Positions 25,300-32,803 of a stretch of 64,000 nt of DNA are shown here, piece after piece. Every line of letters starts with the position of its first letter. Position 1 is the first letter of the stretch. The notes below the pieces were generated by a model, which saw only the letters and a list, made by a program, of their open reading frames with translations, was not told where the DNA came from and did no database searches. The stretch comes from Elusimicrobiales bacterium (GTDB taxonomy: Bacteria > Elusimicrobiota > Elusimicrobia > Elusimicrobiales > UBA9959): assembly GCA_028713125.1 (NCBI GenBank), contig JAQTOU010000004.1:246077-310076 (forward strand). The letters are read 5' to 3'. The position numbers were made by a program, and so were the translations under genes.

Positions 25300-25421
25300 C
25301 CGTGGGGATGGGGTCAGCAAAAGCCCCTCGGAGGCCGAGGCTTGCGTAGCGCCGAGGCCGAGAGCGGCAGGCGCGCGCACGGTGTTGCGCGACGCCGGTT
25401 TTGATGACCCCGTCCCCACGG
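25300..25421. repeat. Foldback intergenic repeat, copy 3 (inverted)
   Basis: Arms CCGTGGGGATGGGGTCA (25300-25316) and TGACCCCGTCCCCACGG (25405-25421) pair over 17 nt with one G-U. The inner GCACGGTGTTGCGC and CGGAGGCCGAGG segments are reverse complements of the inner segments of copies 1 and 2, so this copy lies in the opposite orientation. It is the most diverged copy. Confidence 0.75.
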
Positions 25422-25527
25422 TAGGCCGCCCAGCCGCCTAGTGCTTAACCGGTGTATCCCGTGGCAGGCCCGGAGCAGTGGTAATAATTTAGAATCTTTC
25501 TGAAACTTTTATGCAATATGGGAAAGT

Positions 25528-25536
25528 TAAAATAAT
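25528..25536 (+). promoter_or_regulatory. Probable -10 region of the FliF/FliG fusion gene
   Basis: TAAAAT (25528-25533) overlapping AATAAT (25531-25536) lies 6-9 nt before the ATG at 25543. No Shine-Dalgarno is visible, so the mRNA may be leaderless. No clear -35 is seen. Confidence 0.35.
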
Positions 25537-25542
25537 TACTAT

Positions 25543-27465
25543 ATGAGGAAGCTGATCCTTGCGGTACTTCTCGCCATGCTGCCGGCCGTCATTGCCGCGC
25601 AGATGGGGATGGACACTTCCCTGATGGAGAAGCAGGACTCCATGCGCCGGGAGACGGAGACCAAGATCAAGAAGGAGATCCTGGACCCGATCCTGGGCGC
25701 GGACAAATCTTTCGTTTTCGCGGACGTGGAGCTCGAGGTCATCGCCAAGAAGGCGGAGCAGACCAAGGAAGGCCTCGGCGTAATACAGAAATACAAGGAG
25801 AAAGGGGGGGGCGCGAACAATCCCGACACCGATTTCCTCCTGCCCGGCATCCCCAAGCCCAAATCCGTGCTCGGCGCGGAGAACAAGCGCCCGGAGGCGG
25901 CCTCGGGGCAGCAGGCCCAGCAGGCGAAGAACGTGCAGGAGATCCGCTACGGCGTCGAGACCGAGATCACCCGCTTCCAGCTTACCGTCATCCACGACGA
26001 AACCCTGCCGAAGGACACGCTCAAGATCGCCCGGGACAGGCTGGACGATTTCCTGCTTCCTTACAAGATACGCAAAAAGGACGCGCCTACCGTAATTTTC
26101 AAGCCGACCAAGTTCAAGGGCGCCAACCAGCTGGACGACCTGAAGAAGCCGGGGGTCTACCTGCCTTTGCTTTACGCCGCGCTTTTCCTTATACTTCTAT
26201 TGTTCCTTTTCGGCCCGCTCTGGGGCTTCTTCCGCAAGTACATCAAGGCGCTGATGGCCAAGCCCGGCGCCGAGGTCAATATCGAGGACAAGAGGGAGGA
26301 GGGCGGAGGCGGCGGCGGGGAGGACGAGGGCCAGCAGGAGACCGAGGGTCACCAGAGCATAGACATGAACTTCCTCCAGAAAGAGGAGGAGAAGAAAGAA
26401 GACGAGGACGACCTTATGAAAAAATTTGAACCCTTTACCTACCTGACGGAAGAAAACCTGAAGCGGCTTATCTATCTTTTCCTGATGAGGAAGGAGGACC
26501 CCTGGGTCATAGCCATAGTGCTGAGCTACATGAAGCCGGACCTGGGCAGGCAGGCGCTCGCCATGCTCCCCATAGAGATGCAGTCCAAGGTGGCACTGGA
26601 GGCGCTGACCGTGCGGCAGGCGACGCGCGAGCAGATAGACGCCATAGACAAGGACATCCGCGAGAACGTTGATTTCGTGATGGGCGGCATAGACCGGATG
26701 ATCAAGATGCTCGAGGAGGCCGACCCCGCCATCAAGAAGAACATCCTCGAATATCTGAAAACCCAGAAGCCCGACATCTATGAAAAAATAAAAAAAGCCA
26801 TACTCACTTTCGACGACCTGCCGGGCTATTCCGACAAGGACCTGCAGGCCATAATAAGGAACGTGGGCAACGAAGACATAGCAAGGGCGCTGAGCAAGGC
26901 CGACCCAGCCATAGTCGAAAAGCTCTTCTCCAATATGTCTAAGGGCGCCGCCAACGCCATAAAAGAAATAATGGAGTATTCCTCCGGGATCAGCGCTGCC
27001 CAGATAGACGAGGCGCAGGCAAAGATCCTGGACGCGGTAAAGAAGCTGGAGGCCGAAGGCAAGATCACCGCCAGGCAGGGCAGCTCCCAGGAAGTCTATA
27101 TAATCGAGGGCGGCGAGATGTCCTCCGGGGACGAGCGCCGGCGCAAGTATGAAAGCATGTCCGGCTCCAAACCGGAGCTCCCGGCGGGGCCCACCCAGGA
27201 GCAGATCGCTCAGGCCGCTCAGTACCAGGCGGCCGGGATAGAGATGTACAACCAGGGCAAGGCGCAGGAAAGTCTGCAGTACCTGGAATACGCCTCCTCG
27301 GTCAACCCCGGGGACGCGCAGACATGGCAGTACCTCGGGGCCGCCTATTATTCCCTGCAGCGCGTCGACGAAGCCGTGGCCGCTTACGAGAAATACGCCT
27401 CCCTTTCAGGCGATCCCGCCGCCTCGGAGTGGCTGGCCGGGTTCAAGCAGTCGGTTGGGAAGTAA
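25543..27465 (+). CDS. FliF(C-terminal)-FliG-TPR fusion, non-canonical motor ring protein
   Basis: The product has 640 residues. Residues 1-20 are a signal peptide or N-terminal anchor. About 25-200 match the FliF ring-building/YscJ-FliF C region (KKEILDPILGADKSFVFADV, then ITRFQLTVIHDETLP, then DDFLLPYKI). A membrane segment lies at about 206-230, then a Glu/Gly-rich linker to about 290. Residues about 292-530 match FliG middle and C domains: EDPWVIAIVLSYM stands where FliG has EHPQxIAxILSxL, and the torque region has DKDLQAIIRNV, LFSNMSKGAA and IDEAQAKILDAVKKLEAEG. Residues 545-640 are TPR-like. In flagella FliF forms the MS-ring and FliG the rotor face that meets MotA; fused FliF-FliG can function in Salmonella. 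The N-terminal FliF part and FliG_N appear absent. Fusion and lone context point to an exapted motor ring. Confidence 0.82.
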   Translation: MRKLILAVLLAMLPAVIAAQMGMDTSLMEKQDSMRRETETKIKKEILDPILGADKSFVFADVELEVIAKKAEQTKEGLGVIQKYKEKGGGANNPDTDFLLPGIPKPKSVLGAENKRPEAASGQQAQQAKNVQEIRYGVETEITRFQLTVIHDETLPKDTLKIARDRLDDFLLPYKIRKKDAPTVIFKPTKFKGANQLDDLKKPGVYLPLLYAALFLILLLFLFGPLWGFFRKYIKALMAKPGAEVNIEDKREEGGGGGGEDEGQQETEGHQSIDMNFLQKEEEKKEDEDDLMKKFEPFTYLTEENLKRLIYLFLMRKEDPWVIAIVLSYMKPDLGRQALAMLPIEMQSKVALEALTVRQATREQIDAIDKDIRENVDFVMGGIDRMIKMLEEADPAIKKNILEYLKTQKPDIYEKIKKAILTFDDLPGYSDKDLQAIIRNVGNEDIARALSKADPAIVEKLFSNMSKGAANAIKEIMEYSSGISAAQIDEAQAKILDAVKKLEAEGKITARQGSSQEVYIIEGGEMSSGDERRRKYESMSGSKPELPAGPTQEQIAQAAQYQAAGIEMYNQGKAQESLQYLEYASSVNPGDAQTWQYLGAAYYSLQRVDEAVAAYEKYASLSGDPAASEWLAGFKQSVGK

Positions 27466-27549
27466 CCTGTTAACATTTTTTTAACTTAATTGAAATCGCG
27501 TTCCTTTAGAATATGTATAGAAGTATAACAGCGCAAGGCCACTAACTCT

Positions 27550-29994
27550 ATGGACGACAGGGACAATAAAATTTCAAAGCCCGGCATGCCGCCGCTGCCC
27601 CCCGGCATGTTCAAGCCCAATCTGCCGCTTCCCCCGGGGGGAGCGAAGCCTGCCATGCCGCCCCTGCCCCAGCCCTCCTTCGGCGCGATGCCTTCGCCCG
27701 GGCTGCCCCAGTTCTCCCAGCCGCAGAAAGACAACTCCGCGCAGCTGCTGAAAGAAGCTTCGGATGCCGAAGCCCGCAGGATGCAGGAGGACAAGGACAA
27801 GCTGGAAAAAAAGATCTCCGACATGGAGAAGATGCTTTCGCAGGAGAAGGAAAAAGCCCTGCTGGCCACCCTCAAGAACCAGCAGGACGAGGCCCTCTCC
27901 TCCCGCGTGGAATCCTCGCTGAAGGATATCCAGGAGAAGATGCGCCGCGACCGCCGCGACCACGAGGTCGAGGAAGAAAGGCTTACGCTCAAGGGCAAGA
28001 TAAAAGAGATGGAAAGCCGCCTCTCCCAGGAGCGCGAGACCTGGATGCAGACGCTCAAGAACCAGATGTCAGAGCGGGAAACCCAGGGCAAGGACGTCGA
28101 GGGCCATTTCATCTACCGCCTCCAGGAGATGGAGCGCCGCTGGCTGGACGAGAAAGCCCAGTGGCAGAAAGAGATTTCGACCCGCGAGGAGACTATACGG
28201 TCCCTTAAGACCGCCTCCGAAAAGCTGCGCGAAGTGGAGGACGAATACCGCAAGCTTTCGATGGAAAAAGAGATGGCGGAGCGCGAGGCCTCCAAGCTCC
28301 GCGACGAGGTCGCCCGCGCCGAGCGCGAGAAGGCCTCCATAGAATCCTATATCAAGATGATGCCGGAGAAAGAGCGGGAGATCGCCGACCTCAGGTCGGA
28401 GAATATCTCTCTGCGCGCCCGCGAGGACACGGCGCGCATGGCCGCCATCCACCAGGAAGAGAAGAACAAGTACGAGATGGAAAAGCTCCGCAAGGAGATA
28501 GGTGACCTCCAGTCCGACATCGGAACCATCTCGGACCGCAAGAACGCCGAGAAGAACGAGGAGCTCAAGAAGGAGCAGGCCCGCTTCGAGTCCCAGCTCC
28601 AGGAAAAGGACAAGGTACTTGCCGACGTCTCCGGCGAAAAGGTCCGCGCTATTTCAGAGCTCATAAAGATCAAAGGCTTCGTTTCCCGGGTGCAGGCCAT
28701 CAACGCCGTGCTCGACAAGGAGCGCGGCCAGCTGAAGCTGGAAAAGATGCAGCTCGCGCAGAACATGGCCGCCCAGCTCGAGGAGCTGCGCCGCCTGAAG
28801 CAGGAAAACGACGGCCTGAAGGCCGCCCACCAGGCGGAGCTCCTTTCCCAGGCGGAAAGCTTCAAGGCCGAGATAAACAGGGTGAAGAGCGGCTACGCCG
28901 CGGAGCTCACCCAGAAGCACGCCGAGGAGATCTCCGAGCTGATCCGCGTGAACCAGGAGGAGGCCGCCAGGCTCGCCGCCGCCCACCAGCAGGAACTTTC
29001 AAAGGTTATAGCCGCCCGCCAGGCCGAGGCCGCCAGGCTGGCCGCCGAGCGCCAGGCCGAAGCGACCAAGACGGCCGGCGATCACCAGGCCGAGCTGTCG
29101 AGGCTGGCCGCCGAGCGCCAGGCCGAAACCGCGAAGATGGCGGTCGAGCACCAGGCCGAACTCGCCAGGATGACGGCCGAGTACCAGAACGGGCTGGCCA
29201 GACACGCCGCCGAGCGCCAGGCCGAGTTCGACACGAAGATCTCCCAGATGCGCATGCACTTCGAGGCCGCTACCGAAGAGGAAAAGAACGCGATCAAGCG
29301 CCAGCTGGAGAGCTCCGGCGCGGCGCACCAGGAGGAAGCCAGGAAAGCCCTTTCGGCCGCCCTGGACAACGTGGTCAGGCTCGAGAGCGAGAACCGCCGC
29401 CTCGCGGCCTCGGCCGCCGAGTACGACCGGACGCTTGCCGTCAGGATCAAAGAATTCGAGGACCGCATTTCCAGGGCCGACGCCGAAGCGCGCCGCCAGG
29501 ACGCGGAAGTCCTCCGCCAGGAGGCCCAGGCCGCCTCAGCCCTCGCGCAGAAAGCGGAGGCGGAGAAAGCCGCCCGCGAAGCCGCGGACGAGCGCCAGCG
29601 CCTTTCCGGAGAGTACGGCGCGCTGCGCGAAAAATTCCCGGTGCTGGAAGTCCAGAAGGCCGCCGCCGAGGCCGAGAGCGCCAGGCTGGCCGCGAGCCTC
29701 AAAGCGCAGGAAGAAAATTTACGTCTCGAAAGCGAGAACCGCGCCCGCTTCGAGTCCGAGCTCCTGTTCCTCAAGCAGAAGATCCAGCAGATGGAGCTGC
29801 AGTCACAGGAGAACGAGAGCCAGCTGGACGTGGAGCGGACCAATCTCGCCGGCGTGCAGGCGGCCGCCGAGGCCCAGCGCGCCGCCGATACTGCGCGCAT
29901 AGAGGAGCTTTCCTCCGAGCTCGAGAGCTATAAAGCTATGGAAGCCTCCCTGGCCGACAGGCTTAAATGGGCCATCAAGGGAAAGCAGGAATAG
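27550..29994 (+). CDS. Large cytoplasmic coiled-coil protein with Pro-rich N-terminus
   Basis: The product has 814 residues and no signal peptide. Residues 1-60 are rich in Pro, Met and Gly (PGMPPLPPGM and similar), then almost all of the rest is heptad-patterned coiled coil rich in Glu, Lys, Ala, Arg and Gln. Around residues 480-570 a short unit (LAAERQAE and variants) recurs at least four times, also visible as DNA repetition. I do not recognise a named family. By architecture it resembles scaffold or polar proteins such as AglZ-type gliding scaffolds, but composition alone causes such resemblance. It lies between the FliF-FliG fusion and flbD-motA-motB in the same orientation, which suggests that it serves the same machine. 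TATAAC (27524-27529) about 20 nt upstream may be its -10. Confidence 0.7.
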   Translation: MDDRDNKISKPGMPPLPPGMFKPNLPLPPGGAKPAMPPLPQPSFGAMPSPGLPQFSQPQKDNSAQLLKEASDAEARRMQEDKDKLEKKISDMEKMLSQEKEKALLATLKNQQDEALSSRVESSLKDIQEKMRRDRRDHEVEEERLTLKGKIKEMESRLSQERETWMQTLKNQMSERETQGKDVEGHFIYRLQEMERRWLDEKAQWQKEISTREETIRSLKTASEKLREVEDEYRKLSMEKEMAEREASKLRDEVARAEREKASIESYIKMMPEKEREIADLRSENISLRAREDTARMAAIHQEEKNKYEMEKLRKEIGDLQSDIGTISDRKNAEKNEELKKEQARFESQLQEKDKVLADVSGEKVRAISELIKIKGFVSRVQAINAVLDKERGQLKLEKMQLAQNMAAQLEELRRLKQENDGLKAAHQAELLSQAESFKAEINRVKSGYAAELTQKHAEEISELIRVNQEEAARLAAAHQQELSKVIAARQAEAARLAAERQAEATKTAGDHQAELSRLAAERQAETAKMAVEHQAELARMTAEYQNGLARHAAERQAEFDTKISQMRMHFEAATEEEKNAIKRQLESSGAAHQEEARKALSAALDNVVRLESENRRLAASAAEYDRTLAVRIKEFEDRISRADAEARRQDAEVLRQEAQAASALAQKAEAEKAAREAADERQRLSGEYGALREKFPVLEVQKAAAEAESARLAASLKAQEENLRLESENRARFESELLFLKQKIQQMELQSQENESQLDVERTNLAGVQAAAEAQRAADTARIEELSSELESYKAMEASLADRLKWAIKGKQE

Positions 29995-30085
29995 GCAGCG
30001 GCGGCGGACGATATCGGGCTCTGAACAGGGCGAGTTCCTCCTTTCCGGCTGCCGCCTCCCGGCCACCTCCTACTTTTAATTTAAG

Positions 30086-30091
30086 TATAAT
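30086..30091 (+). promoter_or_regulatory. -10 element for the flbD-motA-motB operon
   Basis: A perfect TATAAT (30086-30091) ends 7 nt before the flbD ATG, with no Shine-Dalgarno between, so the transcript is probably leaderless. No convincing -35 is visible. Confidence 0.45.
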
Positions 30092-30098
30092 TACTAAA

Positions 30099-30323
30099 AT
30101 GATTAAGCTCGAAAAACTCAACGGGAGCCTGGTCGTGGTGAACGCCGAACTTATCGAAAGCGTGGAAGCCTCGCCCGATACCGTCCTGAACCTGGCGACC
30201 GGGAACCGGTTCCTGGTAAAGAACTCCGTCGACGACGTGGTGGCCAAGATCATCGAATATAAAAAGAAAGTTTACTCCGAGCGGAAATGCGTGAACCCGC
30301 TGGAAGGTTTTGAGAGGAAGTAG
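30099..30323 (+). CDS. flbD: FlbD-family flagellar motor-associated small protein
   Basis: The product has 74 residues from the ATG at 30099; a longer in-frame extension upstream lacks a sensible start. The sequence MIKLEKLNG, VVNAELIESVEASPDTV, LATGNRFLVKNSVDDVVAKI and EYKKKV follows the FlbD/SwrD family nearly end to end. FlbD/SwrD is encoded beside motA and motB in many flagellar operons and SwrD raises flagellar power in Bacillus subtilis. Here it is followed 17 nt later by motA, keeping that ancestral order although no flagellar structural genes are present. It is cytoplasmic, and its presence argues that the MotAB pair derives from a flagellar motor and not from TolQR/ExbBD. Confidence 0.88.
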   Translation: MIKLEKLNGSLVVVNAELIESVEASPDTVLNLATGNRFLVKNSVDDVVAKIIEYKKKVYSERKCVNPLEGFERK

Positions 30324-30340
30324 CCTGCCGGAGACCTAAT

Positions 30341-31123
30341 ATGGATATAGCGACATTCAGCGGCGTCATAGTTTTCGGGGGCTTCGTGTTCGGGGCCATC
30401 TACCTGGGCGAAGGCATAGCCGGCTTCAAGCCTTTCCTGAATACCGAGGCTTTCCTCATCGTGATGGGCGGAACCTTCTGCGCCCTGCTGGTCAATTTCC
30501 CGCTCTCCTCCGTCATCGGCGTGACCAAGGTCCTGAAAAAAGTTCTCAGCAGCAAAGGCGAGGACACCTCCAAGCTGGTCTCCACTTTCGTCGCCCTCTC
30601 CCAGAAGGCGAAAAAAGAGGGCTTCCTTGCGCTGGAGTCGGACGCCAAGGCCATCGATAACGATTTCCTCAAGCGCGGCGTGCAGCTGGTCATCGACGGC
30701 GCCGACCAGGAGTTCATCCGCAACATGCTTGAGACTGAGCTCGATTTCATCCGGGAGCGCCACAAAGCGGGCCGCGAGATCTTCAACGCCCTCGGAACTT
30801 ACTCCCCGGCCTTCGGCATCATCGGCACGGTTCTGGGCATGATCATGATGCTCTCTTCCATCGACGACGTGGCGCAGGTCCCGCGCCGCATGGCTCTGGC
30901 GCTGGCCGCGGCCTTCTACGGCCTGGGCTCCGGCTACTGGCTTTTCCTGCCCATGGCGGGCAAGCTGAAGCACCGCTCCGAGGAGGAGCTCTTCGTCAAG
31001 GAGATCATCATCCGCGGCGTGCTGCTGCTCCAGAGCGGGGCCACCCCCAGCGTGGTGGAGGCCAATTTAAAGGCCTACCTCGAACCGGAAAAGCGCAAGT
31101 CGGTGAAGAAAGAAGCGGCTTAA
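30341..31123 (+). CDS. motA: MotA-type stator protein
   Basis: The product has 260 residues, within the usual MotA range, with four predicted membrane segments. The signature loop and TM3 read RHKAGREIFNALGTYSPAFG followed by IIGTVLGMIMML, matching MotA PAFGxxGTxxG. The TM3 and TM4 prolines (YSPAFG, LFLPMAGKL) that MotA uses in ion-driven movement are both present. The cytoplasmic domain carries the charged LESDAKAIDNDFLKRG stretch that in MotA faces FliG. With MotB it forms an ion-driven stator in the inner membrane. motB follows after 30 nt. Its likely rotor partner is the FliF-FliG fusion upstream. The nearest alternative is an AglR/ExbB-type motor subunit, but FlbD next door and the FliG partner favour a MotA origin. 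Confidence 0.92.
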   Translation: MDIATFSGVIVFGGFVFGAIYLGEGIAGFKPFLNTEAFLIVMGGTFCALLVNFPLSSVIGVTKVLKKVLSSKGEDTSKLVSTFVALSQKAKKEGFLALESDAKAIDNDFLKRGVQLVIDGADQEFIRNMLETELDFIRERHKAGREIFNALGTYSPAFGIIGTVLGMIMMLSSIDDVAQVPRRMALALAAAFYGLGSGYWLFLPMAGKLKHRSEEELFVKEIIIRGVLLLQSGATPSVVEANLKAYLEPEKRKSVKKEAA

Positions 31124-31153
31124 GGCAAAAGCCGGAAAAAAGGTTTTACAGCT

Positions 31154-31927
31154 ATGCGGTTAAAAGTCAAAGGCATGATAGACGAAAGCGACCCCAGGGT
31201 CGCGCAGGTGGGCCACCCCGGCCCGCCCTGGAGCATTGCCTACGGCGACCTGATGACCGAGCTGGTCTGTTTCTTCGTCATTCTTTACGCCCTCAGCGCC
31301 GCCCTCAACAAGGACATGCAGAAGGCCCAGCAGGAGATCCAGGAGATGATAAAAGAGGGGAAGATGTCCGGCCAGGTGGCCATGGACAAAGAAGGCCTGC
31401 GCATCACCCTCGAGGAGCAGAGCCAGGTCGCTTTCTTCGAAAGCGGGCGCGCCGAGCTTACCGACCATATGGCGGAACAGCTGGACAAGATCGCCCCGGT
31501 GCTCCGCCAGCTCTCCGAGAAGCACGATATCGTGGTGGAGGGGCATACCGACAATATCCCGATAGCCACCAGACAGTTCGCCTCGAACTGGGAGCTGTCC
31601 ACCTCCCGCGCCACCAGCGTGGTCAAGTTCATGCTCGGCCGGAATTTCACCCCGAAGCGGCTGTCGGCCGTGGGTTACGGTGAAAACCACCCTATCGTGG
31701 CCAATGACAGCGAAGTTAACCGCAAAAAAAACCGGAGGGTGGTGTTTTTTATAAAGACCAATCCCTATCCCGACGCGCCCGCAGCCGGCCCGCCGGTGAC
31801 GGCCAAAGCGGCGGCTCCCGGAGCGCCCCCCGCGGAGCAGCCCGCGCCGGCCGCGGAAGCCGCGGTCCCCGCGCAGGAAGCGCCCGCGGCTGCGCCTGAA
31901 ACGCCAGCCGCCGCCGGGGGGGAATGA
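31154..31927 (+). CDS. motB: MotB-type stator protein with OmpA-like domain
   Basis: The product has 257 residues. The single membrane segment contains YGDLMTELVCFFVILYALS with Asp at residue 32, the position of the ion-carrying Asp32 of E. coli MotB. After a short plug/linker (about 55-80) comes an OmpA/Pal-like peptidoglycan-binding domain with VEGHTDNIPI, NWELSTSRATSVV and GYGENHPI...NRKKNRRV, the expected binding motifs. The last 45 residues are an Ala/Pro-rich tail not usual for MotB. It should anchor the stator to peptidoglycan and carry the ion with MotA. Which ion is used cannot be told. It is in one operon with flbD and motA, and a lipoprotein gene follows after 27 nt. Confidence 0.92.
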   Translation: MRLKVKGMIDESDPRVAQVGHPGPPWSIAYGDLMTELVCFFVILYALSAALNKDMQKAQQEIQEMIKEGKMSGQVAMDKEGLRITLEEQSQVAFFESGRAELTDHMAEQLDKIAPVLRQLSEKHDIVVEGHTDNIPIATRQFASNWELSTSRATSVVKFMLGRNFTPKRLSAVGYGENHPIVANDSEVNRKKNRRVVFFIKTNPYPDAPAAGPPVTAKAAAPGAPPAEQPAPAAEAAVPAQEAPAAAPETPAAAGGE

Positions 31928-31954
31928 GCCGGGCTTTCGCGGTTGAATAAAATT

Positions 31955-32698
31955 ATGAAAAAGGAAATCCTGAAAATTCTCGCGGTCGTCCTGCTGGTCG
32001 CGCCGCTGGCGGGCTGCTTCGGCGGCCTCAAGCGGCTTAAGGTGGTCGATTATACCGACCAGCGCGTGGGGGACCTTTCTCTCACGAAGAAGATGGTCGG
32101 GAAGCGCGAATTCCTTTTTTTCTCCACTACGAAGATGAGCCTTTTCCTGGACGGGAACCTGCAGGGGGTGGTGACGGATTACCAGGGCAATCCTATAGAG
32201 GGCGTTACTGTAAAGGTGATGCCTGAGCTTAATAAAGCGGGTGGGGGCGGGGACGAGTTCGCGGCTACCGAGGAGAACGCCAATTCCTCCGTGAACCTTT
32301 CTTTCGCGCCCGGGATAAGCGACACCACCGGCCTTTTCAAGATACACTTTTCCCTGCCCGTGACCGACGACGAGGTTGACGTGCGCGGCAAGCTGGTTTA
32401 CAATCCCGGCTGGGACCAGCAGAGGATGAACCTGGGTAAGGCCTATGAGCCGCAGATGAAAGAGTCCCCTTTCCGGCTTTACTTCAACCTGAAAAGCGGC
32501 TTCCTCGCTTTCGCCGAAGGCGTGCGCAAGGTGATCGTTCAGCCCGTCGGCGAAGGCCAGGGCAGGATGAAGAATTTGCCGGGCGCCAAGGGCCCGGAGC
32601 CCGCCAAGCCCGCAGCCGCGGCCGAGGGCGCGCCCGCCGCCGGAGCCGGGGGGAACGCGGAAGAGGACCTTTTCAAAGGCTTCGATTTCGGACAGTAA
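31955..32698 (+). CDS. Lipoprotein with carboxypeptidase-regulatory-like fold
   Basis: The product has 247 residues from the ATG at 31955; the in-frame TTG at 31943 is a less likely start. The N-terminus is a lipoprotein signal with lipobox LAGC (Cys about 21), so the protein is probably lipid-anchored. Residues about 65-130 read GNLQGVVTDYQGNPIEGVTV and later DTTGLFKIHFSLP, typical of carboxypeptidase-regulatory-like (transthyretin-like) beta domains. The tail is Ala/Pro/Gly-rich and ends EEDLFKGFDFGQ. Co-transcription with motB suggests a periplasmic or outer-membrane partner of the motor, but no named family was recognised. A GC-rich hairpin with a T-rich tail follows. Confidence 0.65.
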   Translation: MKKEILKILAVVLLVAPLAGCFGGLKRLKVVDYTDQRVGDLSLTKKMVGKREFLFFSTTKMSLFLDGNLQGVVTDYQGNPIEGVTVKVMPELNKAGGGGDEFAATEENANSSVNLSFAPGISDTTGLFKIHFSLPVTDDEVDVRGKLVYNPGWDQQRMNLGKAYEPQMKESPFRLYFNLKSGFLAFAEGVRKVIVQPVGEGQGRMKNLPGAKGPEPAKPAAAAEGAPAAGAGGNAEEDLFKGFDFGQ

Positions 32699-32726
32699 AC
32701 CGGCCGCCCGGCGGCCAGGTCGGGAC

Positions 32727-32760
32727 AGCGGCGCGGCCGGAAGGCCGGGCCGCTTTTATT
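32727..32760 (+). terminator. Rho-independent terminator of the motor operon
   Basis: AGCGGC (32727-32732) pairs with GCCGCT (32749-32754), and GGCC pairs inside around a GGAA loop; TTTTATTTT follows. Confidence 0.65.
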
Positions 32761-32791
32761 TTCCGCCGCCAAGCCGCGCGGCCAAAAATAC

Positions 32792-32797
32792 TAAAAT
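32792..32797 (+). promoter_or_regulatory. -10 element of mnmA-ddl
   Basis: TAAAAT lies 6 nt before the mnmA ATG with no Shine-Dalgarno, which fits a leaderless mRNA. No clear -35 is visible. Confidence 0.4.
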
Positions 32798-32803
32798 ATA
32801 ACT

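Noticed and set aside
25114..25441. Small ORFs inside the foldback repeats
   Set aside because: They lie across hairpin arms, lack ribosome sites and have palindrome-derived sequence.
28990..29240. Short DNA repetition in the coiled-coil gene as a CRISPR-like array
   Set aside because: It is in frame, encodes LAAERQAE heptad variants, and lacks regular spacers.
30650..31123. TolQ/ExbB-type identity for the MotA protein
   Set aside because: FlbD next door, the FliG partner and the PAFGxxGT motif with TM4 proline fit MotA better.
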